A stretch of 64,000 nucleotides of DNA from Lactococcus lactis (GCF_029023865.1 NZ_CP118969.1:1550001-1614000), one strand, 5' to 3'; shown: positions 35,671 to 47,803, counted from the first letter of the stretch. Notes: a model not told the origin generated them from the letters alone. Program-made: numbers and translations.

Positions 35671-37434
35671 TTAAATCAGACCCGCATCTTCTAGAAGTTC
35701 TTCAATATATGTTCCTTTGATTTTCTTAAGTCCAACTTTGAGCGCTTGTTTTTTAATAAATGAGAGCTCTAAATCTTCTAATTTTTGCTTATCTGATAGA
35801 TAGTAGGCTGAACTTGCTAAAGTTCGTAAATCATAAGCCGAAGCATAGACTTCCGGAACACCGCGATCAACATTTAATAATTGATAAACAGCTTCCATCG
35901 CAGTTCTGACTGAATACTCGGTTGTAAAGACTGTATCACGCTCAGTTTCCGCAAAATTTCCTAAAAACGCTAAATTGATTGATTGTTCAGGTACTACAAG
36001 AGGGCGATCCCCTGGTTCACGAAGCATGAAATAAGAAGTAATGAAGGGCATATATACTGGGATTGTATTAGTATTTTCTTTAACAAATACTTCAATTTCT
36101 TCTTCTGGCATTCCTAAATGATAAAGTAATTCTTGAGTGATTTCTTCACCTGTACAATCTTCAATTGGTTTTTTGATATAGTTCCCAGGTGTATTTGAAA
36201 GAAGACCATAAACCCAAGTTACTGTTTCTTGGTCATTTTGTTCTTTAAAATGAGGTTGGCGGTGAGTTGTAAATGAAAGGAGCCAATTTGAATCTTTAAC
36301 AGTAATAATTCCTCCTGTGACAACTTTTCCTGAACGCAATTGACGATGTGTTAATTTTTCAAAATAAGGTTGAATCTTTAAATTTTTCCAAGTGACAGTT
36401 GCTGATACAACCCAAGCTTCTTTTGGAATGTCCTTACAAAAAACATCTGGATGTCCAAATTCTTCTGATTGTTTAGCTAAATTTTGCCAAAGTTTCCAAG
36501 AGCCACCAAGTTCACTAGTTTTCGGAGCGGCTTGTGTTGGTGAACCTTGAGTTGAACTTTCTGTAATTGAACCATTTGTGACAAAAACTAAGTCATTTTC
36601 TGTCAGTTCTTTTATTTTTTTGTCAGCAAATACAATAGCTTTTGCTACCTTTTTGCCATTTGAAAAGTCAACTTCAACATTTTCAACCTGTGCTCCATAT
36701 TTAAAATCAACTCCATGATCTTTTAAGTATGAAATTAATGGTTTTACTAGCGATTCATATTGATTATATTTTGTAAATTTTAGGGCAGAAAAATCAGGTA
36801 ACCCCTCAATATGGTGGATGAAACGCATAATGTAACGACGCATTTCAATAGCTGAATGCCATTTTTCAAAAGCAAACATTGAACACCAATAAAGCCAAAA
36901 ATTTGATTCGAAGAACTCATCAGTAAAGCAAACTTCTATTGTTTTACCTACAAGTAGTTCTTCTTTAGTCATGAATAATTTGATTATTTCTTCTTGAGCT
37001 TTTGGACTTAGGGTAAATTTTCCATCATCATCAACCCGTTCACCACGATTATGGATAATACGACAGTTAGATGAATTTGGGTCATCCCGGTCAATTCGAT
37101 AAAATTCATCTAAAACAGATGCATTGTCCACTTCTAATGACGGAATTGTTCGGAATAAGTCCCAAAGACATTCAAAATGGTTTTCCATTTCACGTCCACC
37201 ACGAACAACGAAACCATCATGTGGAATAAAGGAACCGTCAAGAGAACCTCCTGACAACGGTAACTCTTCTAAAATATGAATACGGTCCCCTGACATTTGA
37301 CCGTCACGAATTAAAAATACTGCTGTTGCAAGCCCTGCAAGGCCTGCCCCAATAATATAAGCTGATTTTTGATCAACATTTTCTGGTTTTCTTGGGTGAA
37401 CGAAAGCTTCATAATTTCCATTTGTATAACGCAT
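35671..37434 (-). CDS. ohyA: Oleate hydratase (myosin-cross-reactive antigen family)
   Basis: A 587-residue FAD enzyme that adds water to the double bond of oleic and linoleic acids, giving hydroxy fatty acids. The FAD-binding fold shows [10 protein letters not shown] (about residues 27-36) and [11 protein letters not shown] (about 53-63). R-G-G-R-E-M-E (about 78-84) and W[12 protein letters not shown] are family marks. The length is normal. It is a single-gene unit with its own promoter and terminator. It probably detoxifies unsaturated fatty acids at the membrane. Confidence 0.95.
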   Translation of the reverse strand: MRYTNGNYEAFVHPRKPENVDQKSAYIIGAGLAGLATAVFLIRDGQMSGDRIHILEELPLSGGSLDGSFIPHDGFVVRGGREMENHFECLWDLFRTIPSLEVDNASVLDEFYRIDRDDPNSSNCRIIHNRGERVDDDGKFTLSPKAQEEIIKLFMTKEELLVGKTIEVCFTDEFFESNFWLYWCSMFAFEKWHSAIEMRRYIMRFIHHIEGLPDFSALKFTKYNQYESLVKPLISYLKDHGVDFKYGAQVENVEVDFSNGKKVAKAIVFADKKIKELTENDLVFVTNGSITESSTQGSPTQAAPKTSELGGSWKLWQNLAKQSEEFGHPDVFCKDIPKEAWVVSATVTWKNLKIQPYFEKLTHRQLRSGKVVTGGIITVKDSNWLLSFTTHRQPHFKEQNDQETVTWVYGLLSNTPGNYIKKPIEDCTGEEITQELLYHLGMPEEEIEVFVKENTNTIPVYMPFITSYFMLREPGDRPLVVPEQSINLAFLGNFAETERDTVFTTEYSVRTAMEAVYQLLNVDRGVPEVYASAYDLRTLASSAYYLSDKQKLEDLELSFIKKQALKVGLKKIKGTYIEELLEDAGLI

Positions 37435-37527
37435 AATAATTAACCTCCTCTAATCTAAACAACATCAGTTTGACTAAATTTTTTAGTCTCTTTACTTCTA
37501 ATTCTCCTCCAATCTCTTACTAATTTC

Positions 37528-37588
37528 ATCATAGTACAAGAAGAAAATGATTGCAAGAATCTGAAATAGTTTTTAGACAACATGTCTA
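37528..37588 (-). promoter_or_regulatory. ohyA promoter with an upstream palindrome
   Basis: TTGCAA (37551-37556) and TATGAT (37528-37533) are 17 bases apart on the minus strand. A 15-base palindrome, TAGACA-ACA-TGTCTA, lies at 37574-37588, about 60 bases before the predicted start. It may be an operator for an unseen regulator. Confidence 0.5.
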
Positions 37589-37609
37589 TTTTGTCCAATT
37601 TTTATAAAA

Positions 37610-37639
37610 AAAAGCACTGAAAAAAGAATCAGTGCTTTT
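37610..37639 (-). terminator. dnaK terminator
   Basis: The stem AAAAGCACTGA/TCAGTGCTTTT with an eight-base loop and a T-run on the minus strand, about ten bases after the dnaK stop. No dnaJ follows. Confidence 0.9.
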
Positions 37640-37647
37640 ATAAATTA

Positions 37648-39486
<1,839 letters not shown>

Positions 39487-39543
39487 TTATTTCTTATTAC
39501 TTATGAATAGTTTAAAGACTTTGCGGTCAATTTATTTTTTAAT

Positions 39544-40083
39544 TTACTGTGCTACGACAACCATTGCTGGACGAAGTAAACGTTCGTGAAGTTGGTAACC
39601 TTTTTGGAAAACTTGCACGATGCTGTCAGCTGGATGTTCATCATCAGCTGGAACAGTTTGAACAGCCATATGAAGATTATGGTCGAAACTTTCATAAGAA
39701 ACTTCTTCAACGCCTTCTTCTTTAAGCGCTGAAATCAAGCTTTCTTGGACCATTTCAAGGCCTTTTTTTACATCATCCGTTAATCCTTCAACAGCAAGTG
39801 CACGTTCAAGATTATCTAGTGAAGATAAGATTTTTTTTGCTAAATCTTGTGAACGATATTTGATAAGTTGCAAACGTTCTTCATTTCCACGACGTTGTAC
39901 GTTTTGCATTTCTGCAGAAACGCGAAGGAATTTATTTTCCCACTCAGTCGCTAACTTTTGTGCTTCATCAAGTTCGTTGATTTCTTCTTCAACAATATCC
40001 TCAAGTGCTTCCTCTGTTAACTCCTCAGTCACTTCTTCATCAACTTTTTCATTTTTGATTTCTTCTTTAGTTTCTTCGGACAT
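39544..40083 (-). CDS. grpE: Nucleotide exchange factor GrpE
   Basis: The exchange factor that releases ADP from DnaK. I place the start at ATG 40083 (M-S-E-E-T-K-E-E-I), giving 179 residues, because AGGAGG lies just before it. An upstream ATG overlaps the hrcA stop without a good site. The N-terminal part is very acidic and unstructured, then a long helix (about residues 45-95) and the beta domain ending [14 protein letters not shown]. Confidence 0.95.
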   Translation of the reverse strand: MSEETKEEIKNEKVDEEVTEELTEEALEDIVEEEINELDEAQKLATEWENKFLRVSAEMQNVQRRGNEERLQLIKYRSQDLAKKILSSLDNLERALAVEGLTDDVKKGLEMVQESLISALKEEGVEEVSYESFDHNLHMAVQTVPADDEHPADSIVQVFQKGYQLHERLLRPAMVVVAQ

Positions 40084-40112
40084 AGGCCCTCCTTTTTTAA
40101 ATAACTTTTTTA

Positions 40113-41156
40113 TCATTTACTAATTTCATAATGGTTACCATCAAGATAACGATAATAGTCACTCAGCTTCATAGTTAAAACTTTAGCAACTAAGTCAAGA
40201 ACTGATAACGTCCTTTGATAATCCATTTCTACAGGTCCAACGACTGTTAGAGTACCAAAACCGCGATATGGAATAACAAATTTTTGCGAAATAATCGTTA
40301 AATTTTTCATGTATTTTTCGTCATTGTCAAATTTAACGGCACGCATTTCATCGTTATTAGTGATCTCGCGAATTTCATGAAGCATCCGTTCATCATCGCT
40401 AAAGAGTTTATATAATTCTGCAAGATTGTCAGTTGCATAATCAAAGATATTTTTACGCCCAGCGACGGTCAGCCGTTCTTTGAACAAATCATCAAAAATT
40501 GATACAAAGAGTTGGAGAACTTCACTCGTAACTTTGAAATAACGTTGAACAATCTGTGGAATCTCTGTTCGTAAAGTATAGTGAATATCAATCACTTTTT
40601 TACCAACCAGACGTTCTTTAACTAGATTACTAAAGACTGCTAAATCAGCTTCGGTCATCGATTTTGGAAGAATAAATTGATTTGTTCTTACTTCACCAGT
40701 CCCTAATGTTATAACTGAAAGTACTGAATGACTATCCAGCATGACCATTTCAAATGAAACTAATTGTTGGTCACGTTGGGGAGCATTAAGAACAAAGCTT
40801 GTCAAACCAGTGAGTCCTGATAAACTTTTAGCTGCTGTTTTAAACAGGTCAGATAGGCGATAAAAATCACCATCAAAAGCTTTCATCACTTTAAATAAGT
40901 CATTTTGACTAAATTCATCTAACTGGATGACATTTTCTACAAAATACTTATAACCTGAAACACTTGGAACACGTCCACTTGAGGTGTGTTCTTTTTGAAT
41001 CAAGCCTAGTTTTTCCAAAACTTTCATGTCGTTTCGGATTGTAGCGCTAGAAGCTTGAATACTATCAAGGAGCGACTTTGAACCGATTGGCGTATGCTCT
41101 TTGGCATAAAGAGAAACAATCAAATTTAAAATTTGTCTTTGACGTTCTGTAATCAT
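40113..41156 (-). CDS. hrcA: Heat-inducible repressor HrcA
   Basis: The repressor that binds CIRCE elements and is kept active by GroEL. The start is ATG 41156 ([10 protein letters not shown]), with AAAGGAG before it, giving 347 residues. The winged helix includes P-I-G-S-K-S-L-L and [14 protein letters not shown] (about residues 25-55), and S-S-G-R-V-P-S follows. It leads the operon hrcA-grpE-dnaK and represses its own promoter, where two CIRCE copies flank the start region. Confidence 0.97.
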   Translation of the reverse strand: MITERQRQILNLIVSLYAKEHTPIGSKSLLDSIQASSATIRNDMKVLEKLGLIQKEHTSSGRVPSVSGYKYFVENVIQLDEFSQNDLFKVMKAFDGDFYRLSDLFKTAAKSLSGLTGLTSFVLNAPQRDQQLVSFEMVMLDSHSVLSVITLGTGEVRTNQFILPKSMTEADLAVFSNLVKERLVGKKVIDIHYTLRTEIPQIVQRYFKVTSEVLQLFVSIFDDLFKERLTVAGRKNIFDYATDNLAELYKLFSDDERMLHEIREITNNDEMRAVKFDNDEKYMKNLTIISQKFVIPYRGFGTLTVVGPVEMDYQRTLSVLDLVAKVLTMKLSDYYRYLDGNHYEISK

Positions 41157-41264
41157 GACTACTCCTTTCTCCACAGATAAGAAGTTCGGCAAAACTTCTT
41201 TCGCAAGCTCAAAAATTTCTTGAGCCTTTGACTTCTGTTTAGTATCTACAAGCTTTTTTCTGTT

Positions 41265-41371
41265 TTAGCACTCTTCATCTCTAAGTGCTAACAAATTTAT
41301 TATAACCCTTTGTTTATACCTTGTCAAGCAAAAAGACATAAAAATTAGCACTCTTTTTATTAGAGTGCTAA
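41265..41371 (-). promoter_or_regulatory. hrcA-grpE-dnaK promoter flanked by two CIRCE elements
   Basis: A perfect sigma-A promoter on the minus strand: TTGACA (41322-41327), 17 bases, TATAAT (41299-41304). The distal CIRCE at 41345-41371 is perfect (TTAGCACTC-N9-GAGTGCTAA). The one at 41265-41291 has one mismatch (AAGTGCTAA in the forward reading) and lies just after the transcription start. This gives HrcA two sites across the promoter. Confidence 0.95.
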
Positions 41372-41377
41372 TTTCAT

Positions 41378-41782
41378 TTATAAAAGATTGGAATCTTTGG
41401 ATGTTTGCCAAATATTCATGACTGTAATTACCATTACAGCAATGACAAAGAGGCTTTCATACTTTACTTCATGTTGAATGAAAAGTATGGCATAATCTAT
41501 AATCAAAAGTGCCGAAATAATTTCTAAAAGTATAAAAGTAAAACGCCAAAATTTCAATAATAGAAAGATTAATAAAGCAAAAATCAATAAATAGATTAAA
41601 CTTTGCCAACTCGTAATTGTTGACGAAATTTTAGTCGTTAATGTTTTTATATTTGTCGATAAGTTATTAAAAAATTGACTAAAGAAATTATTATGAACAA
41701 GGAGAACTTTAATCATTTCCGAGACACTGTAAATAAATAGAGCAACATTAACATAGAGTAGAAGTCTGGTTCGGTTTAGCAT
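41378..41782 (-). CDS. Small membrane protein of unknown function
   Basis: A 134-residue protein with four hydrophobic segments (about residues 5-30, 58-75, 77-100 and 106-125) and short hydrophilic joints. I do not recognise the family. It has no catalytic-looking motif. AAAGGAAATG precedes the ATG. It follows the M15 peptidase gene by 13 bases on the same strand, so the two are probably cotranscribed, and it ends just before the distal CIRCE element. Confidence 0.65.
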   Translation of the reverse strand: MLNRTRLLLYVNVALFIYSVSEMIKVLLVHNNFFSQFFNNLSTNIKTLTTKISSTITSWQSLIYLLIFALLIFLLLKFWRFTFILLEIISALLIIDYAILFIQHEVKYESLFVIAVMVITVMNIWQTSKDSNLL

Positions 41783-41795
41783 GATTTCATTTCCT

Positions 41796-42542
41796 TTATG
41801 CTGGTAATAGTTTTAGATATTCTTCTAAAGTAAGATTGTGTTCGGTCATATATTTAGCATTTTCTAAACCAACATATCTAAAATGCCAGTCTTCATAACC
41901 AATTCCTGTCTCTGCCTTTTTCCCTTCTGGAAAACGAAGAACAAATCCATATTTGGGAGCAATTGCTGCAACTTGTTTTGCATATTGACTCTCATTTAGG
42001 CTATCAATATTACTCATATCAATCGCTAATCCTGTTTGATGTTCTGAACTTCTTGGCGGCTGAGAATAAGTTTGTACATTTTTTATCGCTTCTTCTTCTG
42101 AAATTGGATTTCCACTTGAATTTACTGTTCCTTGACCATTCATTTCTGCTTGGACATAAGATTGATAAAGCCCTTCTTGATATGAGACTGACCGATAACC
42201 TGAGATTAAATGTTCAGCTGGTGATATTTGTTGGGCTGCTGCTAAAAATTGTTGAACCGCTGATGCTATCCTTTGATCAACTTGAATCCCATTTACGGTT
42301 GCCAGTGTTGGGTTCATTTCATCTTTAGGTGATTTTCGACTCACCAATACTAAATCCCAATCTGATTGTTTAGCGTCAGGTAAATCCTTTTTCTTTGCCG
42401 CCTCTTTAGATGACGAAATACTTGTTTTTTTAGATGATTCGTTTGTTGAATTTGACTTATCATTGGTGATAAAAATAAATCCCAAAGCACAAACGATCAA
42501 AAGAACAAGCACGATTAAACTAAATGTTATTCTTCTTTTCAT
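41796..42542 (-). CDS. M15 (VanY-type) carboxypeptidase, wall-acting
   Basis: A 248-residue protein with an N-terminal membrane anchor (about residues 7-27), a Ser/Lys-rich linker and a VanY-type peptidase domain. Zinc ligands are seen in S-S-E-H-Q-T-G-L-A-I-D-M (His and Asp, about 169-177) and Y-E-D-W-H-F-R-Y (His, about 220). S-G-Y-R-S is the substrate-side motif. It should trim the stem peptides of peptidoglycan outside the membrane. Lactococci have an L,D-carboxypeptidase of this family (DacB), but I cannot tell which peptide bond this protein cuts. ATGA overlap with the upstream phosphatase. Confidence 0.87.
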   Translation of the reverse strand: MKRRITFSLIVLVLLIVCALGFIFITNDKSNSTNESSKKTSISSSKEAAKKKDLPDAKQSDWDLVLVSRKSPKDEMNPTLATVNGIQVDQRIASAVQQFLAAAQQISPAEHLISGYRSVSYQEGLYQSYVQAEMNGQGTVNSSGNPISEEEAIKNVQTYSQPPRSSEHQTGLAIDMSNIDSLNESQYAKQVAAIAPKYGFVLRFPEGKKAETGIGYEDWHFRYVGLENAKYMTEHNLTLEEYLKLLPA

Positions 42543-43234
42543 TTTTTAGCTAACTTTTCACTCCCTATTTCTCGATAAGACATGTCTCCAACTTTTCCAA
42601 TGGTAAATTTTCCATCCTCAAAACTTAAATGAGTGACAGAACCATTATCAAGACCATGTGGACGAGGGAGTTCTGGGTGAGCGAGTTTTACAAAAGTTCC
42701 AATGGTCATTCCATGGCTGACAATAACAATATTTTTAGCCCCTTTTGCTTCAGATTCCTTGGCAATATCTGTAAAACCATCCATGATACGTCCTGAAAGT
42801 TTTTCCCATGGTTCAGCCCAGCCAGCAGTATCAACTTCAAAAATCGCATTAGCAATTACTTCATCTGGAGGAAATTCGTCGGTATGATGATTTCCAGTTT
42901 CGGTAAATATTCTTGGTAAAACGCCATCAAAAAGTTCTCCGTCATAGCCACCATCAAATGAACCAAAACACCACTCACGGATTCTTTTATCATAAGTGTA
43001 TGGAATTCCTTCATTATCAGAATTAGCCAAGATAAAACCCATTGTCTGGATTGTACGTCCAGAATCAGATGAATAAGCTCGGTCAAATTTAATGCCTTTT
43101 TCTTTGAAGCCTAGACCAAGTTCAATAATTCCTTGTTCTCCTGCCGCAGTTAAAGGTGTATCAGACCAACCTTGCGCTCTGCCAATTGTATTAAACATTG
43201 TCTTCCCATGTCGAACTAAATAAATATTTACCAT
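42539..43234 (-). CDS. Histidine phosphatase (phosphoglycerate mutase superfamily)
   Basis: A 231-residue member of the histidine phosphatase superfamily. The catalytic motif L-V-R-H-G-K-T (about residues 6-12) carries the phospho-accepting His. Y-S-S-D-S-G-R-T and the second His in V-S-H-G-M-T (about 175) complete the site. It has an insertion in the middle with acidic residues. Such proteins dephosphorylate sugar phosphates or cofactors. The substrate is unknown. It forms an operon with the M15 peptidase (ATGA overlap). Confidence 0.87.
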   Translation of the reverse strand: MVNIYLVRHGKTMFNTIGRAQGWSDTPLTAAGEQGIIELGLGFKEKGIKFDRAYSSDSGRTIQTMGFILANSDNEGIPYTYDKRIREWCFGSFDGGYDGELFDGVLPRIFTETGNHHTDEFPPDEVIANAIFEVDTAGWAEPWEKLSGRIMDGFTDIAKESEAKGAKNIVIVSHGMTIGTFVKLAHPELPRPHGLDNGSVTHLSFEDGKFTIGKVGDMSYREIGSEKLAKK

Positions 43235-43300
43235 TTCTACTCCCTTTTTATTGATTCTAACAAAAAAATTACGATAGGATATTTCTATCTATATAGAAAA

Positions 43301-43780
43301 TTACAGCCATTCCTGTTTAATTGTAAAGTAGGAACCTCTTATCTCACCTGCGAGTTTTGAACGTTGGCGTGCAAATTTGAATTTTCCCTCAAGTTCTTTG
43401 GGGATTTCCATACCCACTGACAACTTTATTCCAACTGCCCGTTTTGGTTTCTTGCCCTCTTGTCCAACTTTTTCATAGAGCAGATTTAAAACCATACCGT
43501 CTTCGTAATAGAATTCAGGCCAATAGAGTTCATCATTTTCATAGATAGCAACTTCGAGTATTTTTGCTGAAAATTTTAAATTACGTTCTTCAAGTAAAAT
43601 TTTCTCAAACAAAGCGACTTCGTCGGCTTTTTCATGAGCTGGATATGTGAGATACTCAAATTTATACTTATTCCAAAAATAACGTGCTTCATTAGCTCGT
43701 AAACCTGCTAAAGAATCGGCTACCGGCGAAGTTTCCAAGCCAACTGTTTCTAAATCTTTAAAATTCACTTTGTAAGCCAT
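43301..43780 (-). CDS. Conserved-looking cytosolic protein of unknown function
   Basis: About 159 residues, starting at ATG 43780 (M-A-Y-K-V-N-F-K-D-L-E), where GGAGG stands eight bases upstream. A longer frame to 43840 lacks a ribosome site. The protein is soluble, with many aromatic residues and a basic C-terminus (R-Q-R-S-K-L-A-G-E-I-R-G-S-Y-F). I cannot name a domain. It lies alone between the phosphatase and UPF0210 genes on the same strand. Confidence 0.65.
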   Translation of the reverse strand: MAYKVNFKDLETVGLETSPVADSLAGLRANEARYFWNKYKFEYLTYPAHEKADEVALFEKILLEERNLKFSAKILEVAIYENDELYWPEFYYEDGMVLNLLYEKVGQEGKKPKRAVGIKLSVGMEIPKELEGKFKFARQRSKLAGEIRGSYFTIKQEWL

Positions 43781-43879
43781 AAAATAACCTCCGTATTTTT
43801 TCACTTCTTCCATTATATCATTTTTGGAAGCGCTCATCATTTTTTAGAAATGTTTAGGAGCTAAATTTTAAAAGTATTT

Positions 43880-45217
43880 TTAGTTTTTAAATGAATGAAT
43901 TGGTGCTGGAATTTGACCGCCACGAGCAATAAAATCTGCTGACGACGCTTTGTTTACTTTCATAACTGGTGCTACACCGAAAAGTCCACCAAATTCAATT
44001 TGTTCGCCTTCTTTGCCCATTGGAATAATCCGTACTGCTGTCGTTTTTTGATTAATGACCCCGATGGCGGCTTCGTCAGCAATCATTGCTGCAATGGTAG
44101 ATGCCGGTGTTTCTTCAGGAATTGCAATCATATCCAAGCCAACTGAACAAACACAAGTCATGGCCTCTAATTTTTCAATATTCAATGCCCCAGAATTGAC
44201 AGCGGCAATCATTCCTTCGTCTTCTGAAACTGGGATAAAGGCGCCTGAAAGTCCACCAACACGTTCAGCTGCCATAACTCCGCCTTTTTTCACAGCGTCA
44301 TTAAGCATGGCTAGGGCGGCTGTTGTTCCATGAGTCCCAACAGTTTCAAGTCCCATTTCTTCCAAAACGCGTGCAACCGAATCGCCAATTGCTGGTGTAG
44401 GTGCAAGTGATAAATCAACTATTCCAAATTCAACATTAAGTCTTTCTGAAGTCATTTGACCAACAAGTTGACCAATTCTTGTAATTTTAAAAGCTGTCTT
44501 TTTAATGGTTTCAGCTAAAATATCAAAAGATTCTCCGCGGACTTTTTCAAGAGCACGTTTAACTACACCAGGTCCTGAAACTCCAACATTGATAATCGTA
44601 TCTGCTTCCCCAACTCCATGAAAAGCTCCTGCCATAAATGGATTGTCTTCAACGGCATTAGCAAAGACAACAAGTTTGGCATTGAGCCATTTATCACCTT
44701 TAGACATGATTTTAATGGTTTCACCCATATCTCGAACTGCTGTCATATTAATACCTGTTTTAGTTGAACCAACATTTACCGAAGCACAGACGCGCTCAGT
44801 TGCTGCTAGGGCTTTAGGCATTGATTTAATCAAAATTTCATCACCTTTTTGATAACCTTTTTGCACAAGAGCAGAATAGCCACCAATAAAGTCAATGCCA
44901 ATCTCTTTTGCTGCACGGTCCATCGCAAGAGCAAGTGGTGTGTAATCATCAGCAGCTGTTGCTGCTCCAATAATTGCAATGGGTGTTACAGAAACACGTT
45001 TATTAACAATTTTAATACCGAGTTCATGTCCAATCTCGTTACCTACTTCAACAAGTTTTCCTGCTTTTTTGACAATTTTTTGATAGATTTTTTCAGCTGC
45101 TTTATCAATATCAGCATCGATACAATCAAGAAGACTGATTCCCATTGTTATTGTGCGAATGTCGAAATTTTGTTCTTCAATCATCGCAATTGTTTCTTTG
45201 ATATTTTGAATATCCAT
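43880..45217 (-). CDS. UPF0210/DUF711 protein (PFL family)
   Basis: A 445-residue protein of the UPF0210 family, which is related in fold to glycyl-radical enzymes but of unknown reaction. Family-like features include the start [17 protein letters not shown], the Gly-rich G-V-S-G-P-G-V-V (about 231-238) and the end A-R-G-G-Q-I-P-A-P. It is typically paired with an ACT-domain protein of UPF0237, as here, where that gene lies 116 bases upstream. The pair is conserved in many Firmicutes. The length is normal. Confidence 0.9.
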   Translation of the reverse strand: MDIQNIKETIAMIEEQNFDIRTITMGISLLDCIDADIDKAAEKIYQKIVKKAGKLVEVGNEIGHELGIKIVNKRVSVTPIAIIGAATAADDYTPLALAMDRAAKEIGIDFIGGYSALVQKGYQKGDEILIKSMPKALAATERVCASVNVGSTKTGINMTAVRDMGETIKIMSKGDKWLNAKLVVFANAVEDNPFMAGAFHGVGEADTIINVGVSGPGVVKRALEKVRGESFDILAETIKKTAFKITRIGQLVGQMTSERLNVEFGIVDLSLAPTPAIGDSVARVLEEMGLETVGTHGTTAALAMLNDAVKKGGVMAAERVGGLSGAFIPVSEDEGMIAAVNSGALNIEKLEAMTCVCSVGLDMIAIPEETPASTIAAMIADEAAIGVINQKTTAVRIIPMGKEGEQIEFGGLFGVAPVMKVNKASSADFIARGGQIPAPIHSFKN

Positions 45218-45245
45218 TATTTAATTTCCTTAGTTTTGATTAAAA

Positions 45246-45330
45246 TTTTACTGACAGAAATTTTTTTCGTGCTGTCAGTAAAAATACTTTTAAATAAAAG
45301 TCATTTATTGGCTAATTTTTTTCTGTCAGT
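45246..45330. repeat. Hairpin and extra copy of the dispersed element
   Basis: TTTTACTGACAG at 45246-45257 and CTGTCAGTAAAA at 45272-45283 form a perfect 12-pair stem with a 14-base loop. A third copy is at 45323-45330, right after the ACT-domain gene. The hairpin lies between two cotranscribed genes and may act as an internal terminator or processing site. Confidence 0.75.
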
Positions 45331-45333
45331 AAA

Positions 45334-45597
45334 TTATAATTTGTGCATGGCGTTAAAAATTGCTTCATTTTGAACATGAATATTGACACCCAAGGCTTCA
45401 CCTTTTCTTGAAAGTTCTGCTTGAAAGGCTGAAAAATCACTATTTTGTGTTTCAACTACCATCATCATGGTAAAAGCTCCACTCATCAAGGTTTGTGAAA
45501 TTTCAATGATATTTGCTTCAAGTTCTGCCAATGTTGCTGTGACTCCAGCAACAATCCCAATTTTATCTGCTCCTACTACTGTTACAACTGCGCGCAT
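45334..45597 (-). CDS. ACT-domain protein, UPF0237 family
   Basis: An 87-residue single ACT domain: R-A-V-V-T-V-V-G-A-D-K-I-G-I-V-A-G-V (residues 2-19) is the ligand-binding beta1-loop-alpha1 segment, with the typical G at the turn. ACT domains bind small ligands such as amino acids, so it probably senses a metabolite for the UPF0210 protein encoded next. The length matches the family. The start has GAGAAAC upstream, a weak site. Confidence 0.9.
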   Translation of the reverse strand: MRAVVTVVGADKIGIVAGVTATLAELEANIIEISQTLMSGAFTMMMVVETQNSDFSAFQAELSRKGEALGVNIHVQNEAIFNAMHKL

Positions 45598-45693
45598 TTT
45601 GTTTCTCCATTCAAATTTTTATCCTATTATAACATTTTTATTTAAATTTTCAGTCAATTTTCTTGTCAGTAAAATAAACTTTTGCTGACAGCT

Positions 45694-45701
45694 CTGTCAG
45701 T
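45694..45701. repeat. CTGTCAGT dispersed element
   Basis: An exact copy with a near copy (TGCTGACAG) eight bases upstream and TTGTCAGTAAA at 45663. It lies between the ACT-domain gene and menA. Confidence 0.6.
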
Positions 45702-45750
45702 CAAAATCATTCATGATTTATTGGCTAGTTTTTGCTATAATCAGCTTATC

Positions 45751-46692
45751 ATGACTTTAAAAACTTTTTTTAATTTTACACGTATTCAAACCTTACCCGC
45801 AGCATTATTATCACCGATTGCTGGCTGTCTTTTTGCCTTTTGGTACTTTGGAAGTTTTCATTTTTGGCCTACGCTTCTATTTTTTATTGGTTTAGCAAGC
45901 ATTAATCTTTTTGTTTCGGCTTGGAATAATCTGATGGATTATCAAAAAGCACTTGATCCTGAGTATAAGAAATGGAATATTATCGTTGCTAAATCGATTA
46001 ATCCTAAACTTGCTTTAAACATTTGTTTGGCACTTTTAGCGATTGATGTAGTCGTTGGACTCATTGTTCTTTCCTTGACTAATCTTGCGATTTTACCAAT
46101 TGGTGGACTTTGTTTCTTAATTGCTATTTTCTATACTTATGGTCCTTTTGCTTTTTCTCGTTTTCCTTTGGGCGAAATTTTAGCGGGTCTTTGCGAAGGG
46201 TTCTTTGGTTTTTTCCTTGCTGTCTATATTAATTCTTATGATAAAGGCTATTTTTTCATTAATTTTGACAGGAATTGGTCCATGACATGGACTTGGGACT
46301 TTAAAATTCTTTTACCAATCCTTCTAGTCGGTCTGATGTGTTTCGTTCAAAATTTTAATATTATGTTTTCTGATAATATTTGCGATTTAGAACAGGACAT
46401 TCGCAATGAGCGTTATACTTTACCTTATTATCTAAAGATTCCACTCAGTTTAAAAGTATTTACTGGACTATATTTATTTGCTGGACTTTGTATTTTAATT
46501 GCCATTGCTTTGGGAATTTTACCAATTTGGTCATTATTAATGAGCGTCATTGCCCTGAAAGTTATTCCTAATATTAAAAAATTTAGAGCCAAACAAAGTA
46601 AATCAGAGACTTTCCACCTTCAAATTGACAATCTGATGTTATTTAATGCTTCTCTTGCCCTTACGTTGTTACTGGGAATTATGTTTAAGTAA
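45751..46692 (+). CDS. menA: UbiA-type prenyltransferase, probable MenA
   Basis: A membrane prenyltransferase of 313 codons. I start at ATG 45751 (M-T-L-K-T-F-F-N-F-T-R-I-Q-T-L-P). The frame opens earlier at a TTG without support. The first aspartate region reads N-N-L-M-D-Y-Q-K-A-L-D (about residues 57-67) and the second D-N-I-C-D-L-E-Q-D-I (about 209-218), both binding Mg2+-prenyl diphosphate. Eight or nine membrane segments follow. The likely job is 1,4-dihydroxy-2-naphthoate prenylation for menaquinone, which lactococci use for respiration with haem. The exact acceptor is inferred. Confidence 0.8.
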   Translation: MTLKTFFNFTRIQTLPAALLSPIAGCLFAFWYFGSFHFWPTLLFFIGLASINLFVSAWNNLMDYQKALDPEYKKWNIIVAKSINPKLALNICLALLAIDVVVGLIVLSLTNLAILPIGGLCFLIAIFYTYGPFAFSRFPLGEILAGLCEGFFGFFLAVYINSYDKGYFFINFDRNWSMTWTWDFKILLPILLVGLMCFVQNFNIMFSDNICDLEQDIRNERYTLPYYLKIPLSLKVFTGLYLFAGLCILIAIALGILPIWSLLMSVIALKVIPNIKKFRAKQSKSETFHLQIDNLMLFNASLALTLLLGIMFK

Positions 46693-46695
46693 AAT

Positions 46696-46718
46696 AAAAA
46701 AGCGCTTAGCGCTTTTTT
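46696..46718. terminator. Bidirectional terminator between menA and the nuclease-like gene
   Basis: AAAAAAGCG and CGCTTTTTT with a CTTAG loop, between convergent genes. The end of the second gene overlaps its last base. Confidence 0.88.
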
Positions 46719-47785
46719 TACTTTTCCAAAGAGAAATCCATGACGACCGGCTGGTGGTCCGATGATTTGAATTGGTTATCAATGGTTTGTATTTTTAAGT
46801 CTTTTATATTATTTGAAACAAGAAATCCGTCAATAATTCCAAATGTATTTTTGGGATTTTTCTTATCATAGGCATAATCAAGTGAACGAACAGTTGGGGC
46901 ATTGGTTGGTGCGACCACTCGCATTCCTTTTGTCAAATTTTCCGTGGGAAATTCCTTCATCCATGTTAATTCTGGATGAGCTTTACCAGCTAGGGCATGG
47001 TTATAATCAGCCCCACAAATGACATAATCTCCTTTAGAAACATACTTTTTCATCTCATCAAATAAAGTCAATAATTGTTGTTTTTGAATTTTTTGGTCAG
47101 TGATAAATGCTGACAGATGTGTATTAAAGATGACGAATTTTTTATCTGAATTCTTAATTGGCAAAATACTGACAGAAAAAGCTCGGTCTAAATCAAAAAA
47201 TTTATTAAAATTAGTTTCGATAGGCAACTTATATCTTGTTGAACTTTCAATTTCATATTTAGAATAAGTCATAATTCCAGATTTAGCTTTTCCAATTGGC
47301 TTGGTCACCGGATAAAAAAGAAAGGCTGAATCGTAATTCTGTGTCAGAACACTGGTATAATCGGGAAGGACAGCACGAACCATTTGAGGTTCATTTACTT
47401 GTTGGCTGCGATCTCCTTGCCAATCAATTTCTTGAATATTTCCAAAGTCTGGCTTCTCTTTATTAATAAGTCTGATATCTTCTTGAATTGCAGATTTGAC
47501 AGCAGATTTACTATAAGCTCGCACATCATCCCCACCATCCATGAAAAAATTGAAAGAAGGAGGGTAAGACCCATAACCGATATTAAAAGTCATCATTTTA
47601 TAGGTTTGCCCCAGCTCAACTTGCTGAGTTTGAGGATTTTTAATTGTCTGCTTCATATCATTAGGAAGGCGATGATATTGTGCATAAACATAGATGATAT
47701 AAGACCCAATAATCAGAGCAAATACTAAAATAATGCTGACAAGGATTTTTCCAATTAACTTTAAGCGATTTTTCATATTATTCAC
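46718..47785 (-). CDS. Membrane-anchored endonuclease/exonuclease/phosphatase-fold protein
   Basis: A 355-residue protein with an N-terminal membrane helix (about residues 12-34) and an outer catalytic domain. The metal site includes T-F-N-I-G-Y-G (Asn), Q-E-I-D-W (Glu, about 118), G-A-D-Y-N-H (Asp/Asn, about 258-263) and S-D-H-Q-P-V-V (Asp-His, near the end). The fold is shared by nucleases, sphingomyelinases and inositol phosphatases. The substrate outside the cell is not evident. One ACTGACAG copy lies inside (47168-47175) and encodes S-V-S in reverse. Confidence 0.83.
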   Translation of the reverse strand: MNNMKNRLKLIGKILVSIILVFALIIGSYIIYVYAQYHRLPNDMKQTIKNPQTQQVELGQTYKMMTFNIGYGSYPPSFNFFMDGGDDVRAYSKSAVKSAIQEDIRLINKEKPDFGNIQEIDWQGDRSQQVNEPQMVRAVLPDYTSVLTQNYDSAFLFYPVTKPIGKAKSGIMTYSKYEIESSTRYKLPIETNFNKFFDLDRAFSVSILPIKNSDKKFVIFNTHLSAFITDQKIQKQQLLTLFDEMKKYVSKGDYVICGADYNHALAGKAHPELTWMKEFPTENLTKGMRVVAPTNAPTVRSLDYAYDKKNPKNTFGIIDGFLVSNNIKDLKIQTIDNQFKSSDHQPVVMDFSLEK

Positions 47786-47803
47786 TAAATAATTCTAGGA
47801 AAA

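Noticed and set aside
44849-45373. Open frame of 174 codons opposite the UPF0210 gene
   Set aside because: Cys/Asn/Phe-rich composition typical of antisense shadows. It runs across the hairpin repeat and has no ribosome site.
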